The notes: generated by a model not told the origin, from the sequence alone. Shown: positions 26,069 to 35,567, counted from the first letter of the stretch. The stretch: DNA of 64,000 nt from Arsenicibacter rosenii (GCF_001870735.1 NZ_MORL01000003.1:186001-250000); one strand, 5' to 3'. Program-made: numbers and translations.

Positions 26069-27760
26069 ATGCCTCACTCTGACGATACGACCCGAACCTC
26101 CCGACGACAGTTTCTGGAACAAACTGTTGTGGGAACAGCGGCCCTGCTTTCAGGTTCGCTAGCGCTGGACGGGTGTGCAGCCACCGGCGATACCAGCCAT
26201 ATTACCGGTCAGCTGGCAGGCCCTAACCACCGGCTGGGCCACCTGTTGCGGGATGCTACTCACGGACGCTGGGCGCTTCCGGATACCCCGTTTACCGTTC
26301 CGTCGGTAGAGCCGGCTCACGAGGCCGACATCCTGATCGTCGGCGGTGGCATAGCAGGGTTATCGGCCCGCCGCTGGCTGGAACAACAGGGCGTCCGGAA
26401 TGTTCTGCTGATCGAGCTGGAAGAAGAGACAGGCGGTAATGCGCAGTCGGGTGAAAATCCGGTGTCGCCCTATCCGCTGGGCGCCCACTACCTGCCCATA
26501 CCGGATGTCCGTAACCGCGAGTTACTGGACTTTTTACAGCAAGCAGACGTCATTACCGGCTTTTCGCCGGAAGGGTTACCCGTCTATAACGATTATCACC
26601 TCTGCCACGATCCGGAAGAGCGGTTGCTGATTAAAGGGCATTGGCAGGAAGGCTTATTACCGGCCATGGGTGTGCCCGCCGACGAACAGGCGCAAATCAG
26701 CCGGTTTGTGGCCCTGACCGACAAACTCAAAGCCGCAACCGGAGCCGATGGCCGCGATGTGTTTGCGATTCCTGTCGCGGCATCTTCGACGGATCCGGAG
26801 TGGCAAAAACTGGACACTCTTTCGTTTGAGGAGTATCTGGCCCAACATGGCTTTACCTCCCCCTGCCTGCGCTGGTACCTCGCCTACGCCTGCAAAGACG
26901 ATTATGGCACCAATCTGGCCAATACCTCAGCCTGGGCAGGCCTGCACTACTTTGCCTCCCGCAAAGGCAAAGCCGCCAATGCATCAGCGTCATCGGTACT
27001 GACCTGGCCGGAAGGCAATGCCTTTCTGGCCGCCCATCTGCGCCGGCAAGCCAGAAGCCCGATCCTGACAGGCTGGCTGGCACACTCCATCCGGCGCGAC
27101 ACCGACCGAGTCTATATCAAGGCGTTTTCTGCCCAAACGCAGCAACCGGCTTTTTTCAGCGCCAGGCAGGTGATTCTGGCAACTCCGCAGTTTATTACCC
27201 AACGACTGATCAATCCTGTTGCACCTGACCGTCAGGCACTAACTGCGGATTTTCAGTATGCCCCATGGCTGGTGGCCAACCTGACCGTTACCGCGCTCCC
27301 GCAGGAGCGTGGCATGCCTTTGTGCTGGGACAATGTAATTTACGGTTCAGATTCGGTAGGTTATGTGGTGGCACAACATCAGTCGCTGCAACCGCAGAGC
27401 GAGCAACAGGTTATCACGCTGTATTGGCCGCTCACGAATGAGGCACCGGACCTTGCCCGCCGGAAAGCGTATCAGACGCCGTATGCCGACTGGAAACAGA
27501 TGATTCTGGCTGAGCTGGAGCAGGGACATCCGGGCGTAACAGCCTATGTGAGCGACATTCAGGTCTGGATTTGGGGGCACGGAATGATTGCACCACAGCG
27601 GGGATTTATCACCGGACAGGCCCGGCAGCAGGCCGCGCAACCCATAGCCGGTCAGCTCTTTTTTGCTCATTCCGATCTGAGTGGTATGTCTATTTTTGAG
27701 GAAGCATTTTATCAGGGCATCCGCGCGGCAAAGGAAGTGCTGAAGAGCCGGAATACCTAA
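26069..27760 (+). CDS. Tat-exported FAD-dependent amine-oxidase-like lipoprotein
   Basis: This 563-residue protein begins with a twin-arginine signal (TSRRQFLEQTVVG) ending in a lipobox-like LALDGC, so it is probably folded with FAD in the cytoplasm and then exported and lipidated. The FAD motif ILIVGGGIAGLSARRWLEQQ lies near residue 90, and the C-terminal FAD contact region reads FFAHSDLSGMSIFEEAFYQG. It resembles flavin amine oxidases and protoporphyrinogen-oxidase-like enzymes. An ATG at 26024 in the preceding gene is open but would displace the signal, so 26069 was chosen. It is last in the operon and a polyamine is a reasonable candidate substrate. Confidence 0.8.
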   Translation: MPHSDDTTRTSRRQFLEQTVVGTAALLSGSLALDGCAATGDTSHITGQLAGPNHRLGHLLRDATHGRWALPDTPFTVPSVEPAHEADILIVGGGIAGLSARRWLEQQGVRNVLLIELEEETGGNAQSGENPVSPYPLGAHYLPIPDVRNRELLDFLQQADVITGFSPEGLPVYNDYHLCHDPEERLLIKGHWQEGLLPAMGVPADEQAQISRFVALTDKLKAATGADGRDVFAIPVAASSTDPEWQKLDTLSFEEYLAQHGFTSPCLRWYLAYACKDDYGTNLANTSAWAGLHYFASRKGKAANASASSVLTWPEGNAFLAAHLRRQARSPILTGWLAHSIRRDTDRVYIKAFSAQTQQPAFFSARQVILATPQFITQRLINPVAPDRQALTADFQYAPWLVANLTVTALPQERGMPLCWDNVIYGSDSVGYVVAQHQSLQPQSEQQVITLYWPLTNEAPDLARRKAYQTPYADWKQMILAELEQGHPGVTAYVSDIQVWIWGHGMIAPQRGFITGQARQQAAQPIAGQLFFAHSDLSGMSIFEEAFYQGIRAAKEVLKSRNT

Positions 27761-28338
27761 AGCTCAAGAATGTCTGCTAATATGGTTTCAAAGCCAATCA
27801 ACACATCATCACCGGTTAGCGTTTCCGTAAACAGCTTCGTGACGACAGGTGCGTCAGGCTTGTAAATAAATGTTTTTCCATCACGGGGTGAGACGAGCCA
27901 GCCAAGCCGCACGCCGTTTTTCAGCCAGATACCCATCTTGTCGTGCAGTTGATTCAGGTTATCTGTGTCCGATGCCAGTTCCAGCACAAAATCAGGGACC
28001 AGATACGGGATGGATTTTTTAACGCCGGTGCTCAGCGCATCCCAGCGATCACGTTTAATCCAGGCGACATCAGGGGCGCGCATCGACCGGTCGGGCAGGA
28101 AAAAACCACCGTTTGAATCGATGACTTTACCGGCTTTTATGCGCCGGTTCCAAATAATTAATTCTCCGTTTAGCTCGCTGTTATTCGAACTGGTTAACAA
28201 GTAGGTAGGTGACATATCAATAAAGAGCATGCCGTGCTCATCGCGCTCGATATGCAGCCCGGGGTTGGCGGTACAGAAAGAGGCCAATTCGTCATCTGTA
28301 AATTGCTCAACGTGAGGTATGTGTAACGGCACAATCAT
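27757..28338 (-). CDS. Uma2 family (DUF820) putative restriction-type nuclease
   Basis: This 193-residue protein has the PD-(D/E)xK-like core of the Uma2/DUF820 family: MRAPDVAWIKRDRWDAL, then VPDFVLELASDTDNLNQLHDKM with the Asp and the ExxSxxD element, and GVRLGWLVSPRDGKTFIYKP. The family is expanded in Bacteroidota and cyanobacteria and is of unclear function. Its stop codon overlaps that of the amine-oxidase gene by four bases in convergent orientation. Confidence 0.85.
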   Translation of the reverse strand: MIVPLHIPHVEQFTDDELASFCTANPGLHIERDEHGMLFIDMSPTYLLTSSNNSELNGELIIWNRRIKAGKVIDSNGGFFLPDRSMRAPDVAWIKRDRWDALSTGVKKSIPYLVPDFVLELASDTDNLNQLHDKMGIWLKNGVRLGWLVSPRDGKTFIYKPDAPVVTKLFTETLTGDDVLIGFETILADILEL

Positions 28339-28439
28339 GGTCTTCTCCGGTTAGCTACCAACAAAAATAAGAAAATAACCGGCTGGTAGCGACAAATTCA
28401 GTAAGTTCGCCCCGAAATCAAACGACCTACTTACAAACA

Positions 28440-29627
28440 ATGAAAACGGTTGATTCGTACAACTTCGCCGGTAAAAAAGCCTTAGTCCGCGTGGACTTTA
28501 ACGTACCGCTCGACAGCAACTTTACGATCACGGATGATACGCGTATCAAAGCGACGATTCCGACAATCACTAAAATCCTGAACGACGGTGGCTCGGCCAT
28601 TCTGATGTCACACCTTGGCCGTCCGAAAGGAGGTCCGGAAGAGAAATACTCTCTGAAGCACCTGGTGCCGACACTGTCTGAAACATTCGGTCGTGAGGTT
28701 AAATTTGCCGATGACTGCATTGGTCAGTCGGCCATTGATCAGGCTGCCGCGCTGCAACCAGGCGAAATCCTGTTGCTGGAAAACCTGCGTTTTTACAAGG
28801 AAGAAGAAAAAGGCAATGTTGAATTTGCCGAAAAACTGTCGAAACTGGGTGATGTATGGGTAAACGATGCCTTCGGCACCGCCCACCGCGCCCATGCCTC
28901 AACAGCTGTTATCGGTCAGTTCTTTGAAGACCGTGTGTGTGGCTATGTGATGCTGGCTGAAATCGAAAATGCCGATAAGATCCTGGAAAAAGCAGAGAAA
29001 CCGTTTACCGCCATTATGGGTGGTGCAAAGATTTCTGACAAAATCCTGATCATCGAACGCTTACTCGATAAAGTTGACAACCTGATCATCGGCGGTGGTA
29101 TGACCTACACGTTCGTGAAAGCGCAGGGTGGCAGCATCGGCAAATCATTGCTCGAAGCCGACAAGCAGGAACTGGCCCTTGAGATCCTGAAAAAAGCAAA
29201 AGAGAAAGGCGTTAACATTATTTTCCCGGTCGACAACCTCTGCGCCGATGCGTTCTCAAACGACGCGAACCGTCAGATTGCCGCTGCGGGCGAAATTCCT
29301 GACGGCTGGGAAGGTCTTGACATTGGTCCGGAATCGATCAAGCAATTTGCCGAAGTAGTGAAAAACTCAAAGACTATCCTCTGGAACGGTCCGATGGGTG
29401 TATTTGAGTTCGAAAACTTTGCCAAAGGCACGAACGCCATTGCTGAAGCGGTTGTAGAAGCGACTGAAAAAAACGGGGCCTTCTCCCTGATCGGTGGCGG
29501 CGACTCTGCGTCTGCGATTAACCAGGCTGGTTATGGTGACCGCGTCAGCTACGTATCAACCGGTGGCGGAGCGTTGCTCGAATACATGGAAGGTAAAGAA
29601 TTACCGGGTGTTGCTGCGCTGAAATAA
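28440..29627 (+). CDS. pgk: Phosphoglycerate kinase
   Basis: This 395-residue glycolytic enzyme transfers phosphate between 1,3-bisphosphoglycerate and ADP. Motifs include [60 protein letters not shown] and the C-terminal [21 protein letters not shown] at 28402-28409 is one base from the promoter motif, 31 bases before the ATG. A hairpin terminator follows. Confidence 0.98.
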   Translation: MKTVDSYNFAGKKALVRVDFNVPLDSNFTITDDTRIKATIPTITKILNDGGSAILMSHLGRPKGGPEEKYSLKHLVPTLSETFGREVKFADDCIGQSAIDQAAALQPGEILLLENLRFYKEEEKGNVEFAEKLSKLGDVWVNDAFGTAHRAHASTAVIGQFFEDRVCGYVMLAEIENADKILEKAEKPFTAIMGGAKISDKILIIERLLDKVDNLIIGGGMTYTFVKAQGGSIGKSLLEADKQELALEILKKAKEKGVNIIFPVDNLCADAFSNDANRQIAAAGEIPDGWEGLDIGPESIKQFAEVVKNSKTILWNGPMGVFEFENFAKGTNAIAEAVVEATEKNGAFSLIGGGDSASAINQAGYGDRVSYVSTGGGALLEYMEGKELPGVAALK

Positions 29628-29656
29628 TACTTTTTAGTATATTAGCCTAGCCGCAT

Positions 29657-29692
29657 CAAAAAAGCCACCTTTCAAGATGAAGGTGGCTTTCC
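29657..29692. terminator. Terminator after pgk
   Basis: AAAGCCACCTTTC (29661-29673) and GAAGGTGGCTTT (29679-29690) form a 12-bp stem with a 5-nt loop and flanking A and T runs, usable in both directions. Confidence 0.88.
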
Positions 29693-29722
29693 GGCACATT
29701 TTCTTAACCTAAACTAATATCT

Positions 29723-29803
29723 ATTGAGTGATTGTGCGAATGAGTGAGTGAGTGGTATTTATCTTTAAAATCCGCTCACTCACTCATTCACCCAATCGCT
29801 AAT
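29723..29803. repeat. GAGTGA-type inverted repeat at TonB receptor 3' end
   Basis: GAATGAGTGAGTGAGTGG and its near-exact complement CCGCTCACTCACTCATTC are separated by an AT-rich loop. Outer GATTG/CAATC segments extend the stem. The right arm runs into the receptor gene, whose stop codon (plus-strand CTA at 29799-29801) lies in the CGCTAA end of the repeat. A related element is at 49063. Confidence 0.75.
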
Positions 29804-32252
29804 TATTTCCTCCCGCGCGGCTTTGTTCGGCCGATGTCGCTGACTGACGCTGACGCGCTCCTTTCACATTCTGGTTACCGAAACGGTACGTAAAAGTGGC
29901 CCGCACAATCCGGCTTTCCCAACCCGCTTTCACCCGGAAATTAATATCCTGATACTGCGCAATACCATTGAAACGGTTCAGCCACAGCGGGTCGTTAATG
30001 TTTACTTTCAGCGTACCTTTCTTGTTGAGTACTGATTTCTGCACACCCATGCTGAAGGCGCCTTGGGGCTGGTAGCGGTAGAAACCATACACACCCGGCG
30101 AGTTATACCATCCTGACAGCTCTGCGGTAAAGCCCTTACCCAGTACAAAGGAGTTTGAAGTGTACAGGTTATAGGCAACAAACGACACATTGTACTGCGC
30201 ACCTAAATACGGCGAGTTAAATCTGTTGTAATAGGCCGTTACGTTGTTCTGCATCGTCCACCACTTATTGACCCGAACCGGGAAGCTGATTGTCAGGTTA
30301 ACGTTGTCCTGGGTCGCTAAATTGTCCGTGATTACGTATGTGATATTTTTTTCGGCAATCTGGCCCGGTACTTCATCTACAATCACATCTGTTGTCCGGC
30401 TGTAGCCTAATGAAGTCGAGAACGCTCCCTTATATACGTGTGTCAGCTGGAACGAGTTGGTGAACTGCGGACGCAGGTACGGATTTCCTTCCTTGTAGGT
30501 ATACGGGTCCAGATAGAACCGGAACGGATTCAGGTTCTGGTAATTCGGACGGTCGATCCGGCGGCTGTACGACAGGTTCAGAACGTTGTTGGTGTCCAGC
30601 TGACGCGACAGGAACACGGTAGGGAACAGATTGGTATAGGACCGGTCAACCACTTTATTCAGCGTGACCGAGTTCCCCCGCGATTGCGTGTTTTCGACCC
30701 GCACACCCGCCTGGAACGTGGTCCGTTTGTCAATCTTGCCGGAATAGTTCGTATAGACCGCATTAATCTTCTCGGTATAAATAAACTGGTTAGACTGACC
30801 GGCATTCGGTACCCAGCGGCCATCGACGAAATCGTCGTAGCTCATATTATTGTCAGACGATACATAGCTGCTTTTGACACCGGCTTCAAACTTTCCGCCC
30901 TTAGCCATCGGGTGTACGTAATCTGACTTAAACGCCCAGATGTTAATGGCAGACGGCATGATGTTCCGCACAATTTCTGCGGGACGAACCGTATTCCCTT
31001 TGGCATCCTGATAGGTAGTGCTCAGGTTGTTATACGAATCGCCATCGAAGTAGGAATAGTCCATATCGGCGGTCAGCTCACGGCCTTTACCATCGAAATC
31101 GTACTTATAGTTTACGTTGCCGGTCAGGTTGCTCCATTTGTTCTTCACCCCGACATTCGTAGTCGGTTTCAGGGTAATATTGCCGTTGGCATCCTTAATC
31201 GTTGTATAATTGAAGGCATTCAGTTGCTGCCAGTCGTTGATAAAGCCCGTGGTCAGGAAACCAATCGTGCTTTTTTTACTCACGAAATAATCGAGACCGG
31301 CCCGTACGTTATGCCCGTCAAACCGGTTCGGACGATACGAATTCTGCTCAAAATAAGTCAGCGACGTACCATTCGGAATGGTCCGGTAAATCTCGTTCAT
31401 CTGGAAACGACGGTTGTGGAAATAGCTATAGTTGCCAAAGGCGTTAATTTTGCCAACGCGGTGGTTCAGGCTCAGGTTAGTATTGGCTTTTTCGAAGCGG
31501 CCATAACCGGCACCAAGAGTCAGTGTTCCATTCGTACCGAAGTTTTTATTCTTTTTCATCCGGATATTGATGATCCCGACATTACCCGCCGCATCATATT
31601 TTGAAGATGGGTTTGTGATGATCTCAATCTTCTCAATGTTATCGCTTGGCGTGTTTTTCAGCAGGTTAGCGACATCAGCCGACGACAGATAGGTTTGCTT
31701 GCCGTCAATCATAACAATCACGCCTGATTTACCTTTTAGTTGCAGCTGATCGGTTTGCCGGTCGATGGTTACCCCCGGGGCTTTTTCCAGCACTTCGAGC
31801 GCTGTGCTGCCGCTCGACACGATGCTGTTTTCTACGTTTACTACCGTGCGGTCGATTTCCTGCTCGATAAACGGCTTTTTCGCCGTTATTTTTACTTCGT
31901 TCAGGTTTTTAGATTCCTCCAGCATCGCTAAGGCCGGCAGTTCGGCAAACGGATGATTCTGGTCAAGCGTAAAGGCTTCGCTATATGTTTTACGGAAGCC
32001 AAGTTGCTGCGCCAATACGCGGTACTGACCGGCTCCGATACTCTCGAAGTCATACTTACCAGATACATCGCTGACCGCCCCTTTTACCAGCGTCGAGTCT
32101 TTCGCCTTCACCAGCATCATGGTAACAAACTCCAGTCCTTTACCGGCACCGTCGACGACTGTACCACGGACAGTACCCCGAACAGGGTTCTGAGCCCAGG
32201 TGGTGGTGGCAAGCAAAGCGGCAATAAATGTGGAGGTAATAAACGTTTTCAT
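29799..32252 (-). CDS. TonB-dependent receptor, outer membrane beta-barrel family
   Basis: This 817-residue outer-membrane protein starts with a signal peptide (MKTFITSTFIAALLATTTWA). A CarboxypepD_reg-like domain (VRGTVVDGAGKGLEFVTMML), a plug domain (GVIVMIDGKQTYLSS, KIEIITNPSSKYDAAGNVG) and a C-terminal barrel of the OMP_b-brl_3 type follow. It is not a SusC protein. The ligand is unknown; siderophores, peptides or signalling roles are all possible for the family. The C-terminal tail NVKGARQRQSATSAEQSRAG is polar and low complexity. Confidence 0.9.
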   Translation of the reverse strand: MKTFITSTFIAALLATTTWAQNPVRGTVRGTVVDGAGKGLEFVTMMLVKAKDSTLVKGAVSDVSGKYDFESIGAGQYRVLAQQLGFRKTYSEAFTLDQNHPFAELPALAMLEESKNLNEVKITAKKPFIEQEIDRTVVNVENSIVSSGSTALEVLEKAPGVTIDRQTDQLQLKGKSGVIVMIDGKQTYLSSADVANLLKNTPSDNIEKIEIITNPSSKYDAAGNVGIINIRMKKNKNFGTNGTLTLGAGYGRFEKANTNLSLNHRVGKINAFGNYSYFHNRRFQMNEIYRTIPNGTSLTYFEQNSYRPNRFDGHNVRAGLDYFVSKKSTIGFLTTGFINDWQQLNAFNYTTIKDANGNITLKPTTNVGVKNKWSNLTGNVNYKYDFDGKGRELTADMDYSYFDGDSYNNLSTTYQDAKGNTVRPAEIVRNIMPSAINIWAFKSDYVHPMAKGGKFEAGVKSSYVSSDNNMSYDDFVDGRWVPNAGQSNQFIYTEKINAVYTNYSGKIDKRTTFQAGVRVENTQSRGNSVTLNKVVDRSYTNLFPTVFLSRQLDTNNVLNLSYSRRIDRPNYQNLNPFRFYLDPYTYKEGNPYLRPQFTNSFQLTHVYKGAFSTSLGYSRTTDVIVDEVPGQIAEKNITYVITDNLATQDNVNLTISFPVRVNKWWTMQNNVTAYYNRFNSPYLGAQYNVSFVAYNLYTSNSFVLGKGFTAELSGWYNSPGVYGFYRYQPQGAFSMGVQKSVLNKKGTLKVNINDPLWLNRFNGIAQYQDINFRVKAGWESRIVRATFTYRFGNQNVKGARQRQSATSAEQSRAGGNN

Positions 32253-32549
32253 CGTGTTAAGAAATTTGTTGTCTACGATTCAGATTCAGTGTTGTTGCTG
32301 TTCAAGCTGTTGTTGTTGTTACTGCTCAGGCAGGTTATTGTCCCCGTTGAACTACATTGCAAAGTTAGGTAGTTTGCATTGCATAGTACCTTTTCTTACA
32401 CGAATGGTCGATTCGAAAGGATGACTGGTTCTGTCGGGGGGAAAGCGTCAAAACGTGCTTAACGACGATGTAAAGTTCTTTTTAAAGATGCAGGGCCACA
32501 ACCAAACGTTGCATGAACCCGCAAAAACAAGCGACTAAATCGCAAAAAT
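32253..32549. other. Intergenic region with TTG-rich low complexity
   Basis: Between the TonB receptor start and the repeat element there is a run rich in TTG and TTGCTG triplets at about 32290-32334. No open reading frame with a family match was seen. It should contain the receptor's promoter and leader, but no confident TAnnTTTG match was found on the minus strand. Confidence 0.4.
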
Positions 32550-32671
32550 CCCCGTAGAGACGCAACATCTTGCGTCTCATCAAACCGTTAGGTTAGCCCG
32601 AATCAGACGGTTAATTACAGAAATCGGCTGGCCCAGAAATGAGACGCAACATCTTGCGTCTCTACGAGGGG
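32550..32671. repeat. Composite inverted element made of two GAGACGCAA palindromes
   Basis: Two copies of GAGACGCAA-catc-TTGCGTCTC lie at 32557-32578 and 32641-32662. The first is preceded by CCCCGTA and the second followed by TACGAGGGG, so the pair is itself an inverted repeat about 120 bp long. It ends one base before the stop codon of the barrel protein. The layout resembles paired REP units (BIME or MITE-like). Confidence 0.8.
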
Positions 32672-32672
32672 A

Positions 32673-33422
32673 TTACAGGCGCAGGCCGGCACTCCAGACA
32701 TTTAAGTCAGGGCCTTGTCCGGCGCGGAACAGCGGAGACGGCTCATAGCGGAAGAAGAAGGCACTGCCTTTGTTCCAGCCGATTTCGCCGGTTACCCCCC
32801 AGCGGACAGGACTCAGGTTGTATGAACCATGATCGCGGATCGCGCGGTTTTTACGGCCATCCGTTTCTTCCGGTTTCAGCGATGTATAGCTATCAACACG
32901 CGTTCCGATGTAGGCACCGGCACCAAACCAGAAGCCAGACGAGAAACGGACATTCAGCACGGCCGGTACGTTTACCTGCGTAACAACCAGTTTTGATTTA
33001 CGGAGCGGTTGCACAGCCGGAATTACGTCTAAGACATTATTACGTTCTACCAGCACCTTGTTGTCTTCAAACATAAAGTTATTCCAGGCGATCTCTGGTC
33101 CGATCCCCAACCGCAGCTTAGCGTTTTTCCCCTGCACCAGCGTGATGTTCCGGCGCCATGACAAGGCTACAAAGCGGGAACCGCCGGTACGGAGGTCATA
33201 GTTGAGCGGTGCGGCCGAATTCCAGTTATTGAAACCGATATACAGACCGAAGTCTTTCGTTACCCGTTTCACAACACGGTCGGCTTTGGTATCAATCGTA
33301 ATGGTGGTTACCGTCGTTGAGCTCGTGGTGGTAGTTTTTGTGCTGTCTGAAGGTGTCTGGGCAGCAGCCATAGAAGTGGCAAAAGCAGCAATTGCGAACG
33401 AAAGGGTTGAGAACGTTTTCAT
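32673..33422 (-). CDS. Outer membrane beta-barrel protein, unknown function
   Basis: This 249-residue protein has a signal peptide (MKTFSTLSFAIAAFATSMAAAQ), a Ser/Thr-rich linker, and alternating hydrophobic strands such as FGLYIGFNNWNSAAPL, FWFGAGAYIGTRVDSYTS and GVTGEIGWNKGSAFFFRYE that fit a small PorT/OmpW-like barrel. The frame is open further upstream to 33857, but that part has no protein-like features and the signal peptide fixes the start at 33422. Confidence 0.75.
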   Translation of the reverse strand: MKTFSTLSFAIAAFATSMAAAQTPSDSTKTTTTSSTTVTTITIDTKADRVVKRVTKDFGLYIGFNNWNSAAPLNYDLRTGGSRFVALSWRRNITLVQGKNAKLRLGIGPEIAWNNFMFEDNKVLVERNNVLDVIPAVQPLRKSKLVVTQVNVPAVLNVRFSSGFWFGAGAYIGTRVDSYTSLKPEETDGRKNRAIRDHGSYNLSPVRWGVTGEIGWNKGSAFFFRYEPSPLFRAGQGPDLNVWSAGLRL

Positions 33423-33722
33423 GGCTTTTTGTGAGTTTATGATTTGTATTTGTCGTTTTCTGATGGGTAGATGCAGGCTTTCTGAGCGCAGGTTGCACGC
33501 CTGCACATTTTTTTTTATTTTTTTTCTTCGTGCCGGCATCCAGCGATTCTGCTCTGAACGACGGTTCAAATTTGCAGCGTTGAAAATGCCCTTGCCGCAT
33601 CCATTCGACAAACGCCCTAAACACCTCGTCCAGCCTGTTTCTGTCCCGATGAACGGACTTCCGGATAAGCCCCTGCCGCCTTTCGGGTTTGTCGGACAAA
33701 CCAGGGCGTTTGTCGAAGATTG

Positions 33723-33753
33723 TTGGCACGGGTATTCCCTGCGGTTAAGTTTG
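33723..33753 (+). promoter_or_regulatory. Promoter for the LytS-type kinase gene
   Basis: TAAGTTTG at 33746-33753 is an exact motif match with TTG at 33723-33725 (spacer 20) and lies 18 bases before the ATG. The rest of 33423-33771 shows only a T-run near 33510-33525 and no gene. Confidence 0.6.
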
Positions 33754-33771
33754 CAGCAAACTCCGACAGTC

Positions 33772-34800
33772 ATGAACCTCGCCTTTCCACGGTTATCGGC
33801 CAACTTCATCCGCAACAGCTTATACCTGCTGGCTTTTTTTGTGCAGTTGTTCACCATTGCCAGCAGCCCGGGCCGACTTTCCTATTTTACCATCACGTTC
33901 ACGCTTGCGCGCTGGATCAGTGTCTATATCTACCATGTATGGGTCCTGAACCGGTTCCTGCCTACCCGGAAATACGTGGCCATCCTGGCGGGCACCTTAC
34001 TGGCCGGCCTAAGTTTTATCGCCGTCCGCTACTCGCTGGAGGAGATCATTTCGCCATTGCTTTTCAACGCCCGGAACTACGCCGACGGGACAACATTAGC
34101 TTATTATATACAAGACAATCTGTATTTTGCGTTGCCTACAATTGGCCTGGGCTGGCTGGTCAAACTGGTGGAAGACTGGTTTACCTACCAGATCGAACGC
34201 AGCAGCCTGGTCTCCGAACGCAACACGGCCGAACTCGCTTTTCTGAAATCGCAGGTTAATCCGCACTTTCTGTTCAATACACTCAACAACATCTACGCCC
34301 TTGCCTATACCAAATCGCCGGAGGCACCGGAAGCTATCCTTAAATTATCCGGGCTGATGCGGTATATGCTCTACGAGAGCAGCAGTCCCGATGGCCAGTC
34401 GCAGAAAGTAGCCCTGTCGAAAGAAGTAAAATACCTCACTAACCTGATTGATCTGGAAAAAATCCGCGTAGCGAATGCGCAGGTACATGTTCAGACAGAA
34501 GGTAACCTCGACCTGTATCGTATTGAACCGCTGTTGCTGATTACGTTTGTGGAGAATGCCTTTAAACACGGTGACCTGACCAATGCCAGTCAGCCGCTCA
34601 CAATTCTGCTCTCGGTTAAACAAGGCCAATTGACATTCATCACCAAAAACAAGAAGTCGCAGCGGCAAAAAGACGCGGTTGGTGGTATTGGTTTGCAAAA
34701 TGTGCAGCGGCGATTAGCTTTGCTGTACCCAAACCGGCATACCTTACAGATTAATGATGAAAACGGATCCTACGTTTGTCATCTTACCATTCAACTTTGA
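33772..34800 (+). CDS. LytS-type sensor histidine kinase
   Basis: This 342-residue kinase has four membrane helices in the first 140 residues and a His_kinase domain of the LytS/YpdA type (AFLKSQVNPHFLFNTLNNIY, phospho-acceptor His in NPHFLFN), then the ATP-binding part (FVENAFKHGDL, GGIGLQNVQRRLALLYP). Upstream bases are open but lack features, and the promoter at 33746 places the start at 33772. It is paired with the next gene. Confidence 0.88.
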   Translation: MNLAFPRLSANFIRNSLYLLAFFVQLFTIASSPGRLSYFTITFTLARWISVYIYHVWVLNRFLPTRKYVAILAGTLLAGLSFIAVRYSLEEIISPLLFNARNYADGTTLAYYIQDNLYFALPTIGLGWLVKLVEDWFTYQIERSSLVSERNTAELAFLKSQVNPHFLFNTLNNIYALAYTKSPEAPEAILKLSGLMRYMLYESSSPDGQSQKVALSKEVKYLTNLIDLEKIRVANAQVHVQTEGNLDLYRIEPLLLITFVENAFKHGDLTNASQPLTILLSVKQGQLTFITKNKKSQRQKDAVGGIGLQNVQRRLALLYPNRHTLQINDENGSYVCHLTIQL

Positions 34801-34811
34801 CTCTGAAAACA

Positions 34812-35567
34812 ATGGCCAACCCGCTACGTACGCTGATTGTGGATGATGAGCCCCTGGCACACATGATTCTCACCGATTATGTGTCCAAAGTGCCTTTCCT
34901 GACCCTGGTCGGTGCCACTACCAGTCCGATTGACGCCCTGACCCGCCTGCAACGCAATGAGGTCGACCTGATTCTGCTCGACATTCAGATGCCGGAGCTG
35001 ACCGGTATGCAGTTTCTGAAGCTCGCTGAGAGCGGCCTTACTTCACATACATGCCGGATTATCCTGACTACAGCGTATACAGACTACGCCCTTGAAGGCT
35101 ATGAATACAATGTGGTCGATTATCTGTTGAAACCAATTTCGTTTGACCGCTTTCTGAAGGCCGTTCAGAAAGCCTGGCAAAAGGCGGACCCAGCCGGTGA
35201 TCCGGCAGCCTCCCCTGCCACTCCGGATACGCTTATTTCCAGAACTCCGGCAACAACACCTGATTTTATATTTGTCAAAACCGAGTATAAACTACAGCGG
35301 GTAAATTTACCCGATATTCTCTATATAGAAGGATTAAAAGATTACCTGTCAATATACACCACAACCGAACGGATTCTGGCCCTGCAAACCATGAAAAGTA
35401 TGGATGAAAAGCTACCGCCGGAACAATTTATGCGGGTGCATAAATCCTATATTATCGCCCTAAAAAGGATTGATTCAATTGAACGAAACCGGATTTATAT
35501 CGGCAAGGCAATTATCCCGATCGGAGATACATTCAGGGATGATTTTTATAAACGTATTGATCAATAA
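34812..35567 (+). CDS. LytTR-family response regulator
   Basis: This 251-residue regulator has a receiver domain (LIVDDEPLAHM, phospho-acceptor in LILLDIQMPELTG, VVDYLLKPISFDRF), a Pro/Ala/Thr linker and a C-terminal LytTR DNA-binding domain (DILYIEGLKDYLSIYTT, FMRVHKSYIIALKRID). ATG at 34812 is used rather than the upstream start inside the kinase gene. It is the cognate partner of the kinase 11 bases upstream; the SusC/SusD genes that follow are plausible targets. Confidence 0.9.
   Translation: MANPLRTLIVDDEPLAHMILTDYVSKVPFLTLVGATTSPIDALTRLQRNEVDLILLDIQMPELTGMQFLKLAESGLTSHTCRIILTTAYTDYALEGYEYNVVDYLLKPISFDRFLKAVQKAWQKADPAGDPAASPATPDTLISRTPATTPDFIFVKTEYKLQRVNLPDILYIEGLKDYLSIYTTTERILALQTMKSMDEKLPPEQFMRVHKSYIIALKRIDSIERNRIYIGKAIIPIGDTFRDDFYKRIDQ

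Noticed and set aside
32253-32549. Short coding region in the TTG-rich stretch
   Set aside because: The frame gives runs of Ser, Cys and Leu from low-complexity DNA with no start context or family match.
33202-33771. Upstream extension of the LytS-type kinase
   Set aside because: The open part reads through the barrel gene antisense and lies upstream of an exact promoter match at 33746.
33423-33857. N-terminal extension of the barrel protein
   Set aside because: The frame is open for 145 more codons, but the signal peptide begins at 33422 and the extra part overlaps the promoter of the kinase gene on the other strand.
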